This document shows positions 5,617 to 6,014 of a stretch of 6,014 bases of DNA, piece by piece; the stretch's first letter is position 1; every line of letters starts with the position of its first letter. The position numbers and the translations under genes are program-made. The notes under the pieces were generated by a model. The model had not been told where the DNA came from. It saw nothing but the letters and a program-made list of their open reading frames with translations, and ran no database searches. This stretch comes from Clostridiales bacterium UBA735 (GTDB lineage Bacteria > Bacillota > Clostridia > Oscillospirales > Oscillospiraceae). The stretch is taken from contig DBLB01000046.1 of the NCBI GenBank assembly GCA_002298695.1, positions 1-6,014 of the forward strand, read 5' to 3'.

Positions 5617-6014
5617 TCAGCGCCAGCTGAAATGGATCATTCCATAGATGTAGAGGAAGATGATGACCACGGGAACGACGTAACGGAAAATCGGTTTCAT
5701 CCAGCTCTTTACCTTCAGCCCCTTGCCCTCGTTGGCCTCGGCCACGAAATTGTCCCAGCCCCAGCCGGCACGGCTGCAGCAGAACAGCGCGAGCACCAAC
5801 GAGCCGAGCGGCAGAACGTTGTTGGAAACAATGAAATCCCAGAAATCCAGCCAGGCGGTACCTTCGGCGAACGGCTGGAAGCGGAAAACGCTGTAGCCGA
5901 GCGCCGTGGTGATGGCCAGCACGAACACGCCTGCTCCGCACACGAGGCAGCCCAGCGGCCGGCTCCAGCCGGTCATTTCGCGCACCATGGCGAGAATGTT
6001 TTCACACACGGCCG
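5617..6014 (-). CDS. Sodium:neurotransmitter symporter family transporter, C-terminal part
   Basis: The gene enters from the right edge and only its last 131 codons are visible, so the start is outside the window. Apparent GTG and ATG starts near 6007 and below are internal codons. The piece resembles the end of bacterial SNF/NSS (LeuT-like) transporters, integral membrane proteins that import amino acids or related solutes with Na+. Three hydrophobic segments lie at about residues 19-42, 57-79 and 107-127 of the visible part. The stretch FWDFIVSNNVLPLGSLVLALF is typical of a late SNF helix, and a soluble loop WDNFVAEANEGKGLKVKSW precedes the last helix. The protein ends HFSWR. It converges on the glycerate kinase gene. 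Substrate cannot be told from this part; the family call is fairly confident, the specificity open. Confidence 0.8.
   Translation of the reverse strand, partial: AVCENILAMVREMTGWSRPLGCLVCGAGVFVLAITTALGYSVFRFQPFAEGTAWLDFWDFIVSNNVLPLGSLVLALFCCSRAGWGWDNFVAEANEGKGLKVKSWMKPIFRYVVPVVIIFLYIYGMIHFSWR

Overview
The window looks like a chromosomal housekeeping stretch from a moderately GC-rich anaerobic Firmicute, most likely a Clostridia member near the Oscillospirales. This placement is inferred, not proven. It rests on strong AGGAGG-type ribosome binding sites ahead of most genes, near-consensus sigma-A promoters in AT-rich gaps, a MurC with a Clostridia-style ESCEY segment in place of EADESD, and a short YfbR-type nucleotidase beside rimM-trmD. 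I see no transposase, phage gene, CRISPR array, tRNA or rRNA.

Layout. Positions 1-119 hold two strong hairpins downstream of murC. The minus-strand murC gene (120-1493) has its own promoter near 1545-1573. Upstream of it is a compact minus-strand operon, in transcription order: a YfbR-like 5'-deoxynucleotidase (4140 to 3565), rimM (3544 to 3047), trmD (3057 to 2266) and a Sir2-family NAD-dependent protein deacetylase (2315 to 1596). rimM and trmD overlap by 11 bp, and trmD and the sirtuin gene overlap by 50 bp. The 177-bp gap at 4141-4317 carries two divergent extended -10 promoters, one for this operon and one for a plus-strand glycerate 2-kinase (4318-5550). That kinase gene converges on the C-terminal part of a minus-strand sodium:neurotransmitter-symporter-family transporter, which is cut by the right edge. 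A 14-bp-stem hairpin sits between these two genes.

How the genes fit together. RimM (16S rRNA/30S maturation) and TrmD (m1G37 of tRNA) are a classical translation pair, here without rpsP or rplS beside them. They are flanked instead by a dNMP phosphatase and a sirtuin, so the operon joins RNA maturation, nucleotide-pool control and NAD-dependent protein deacylation. MurC (cell-wall precursor synthesis) appears to be transcribed separately. The glycerate kinase (three-carbon acid catabolism into glycolysis) and the transporter are independent units.

I find no convincing new biological system. The most unusual features are the 50-bp trmD/sirtuin overlap, the operon's partners, and the inverted repeats around the murC promoter.
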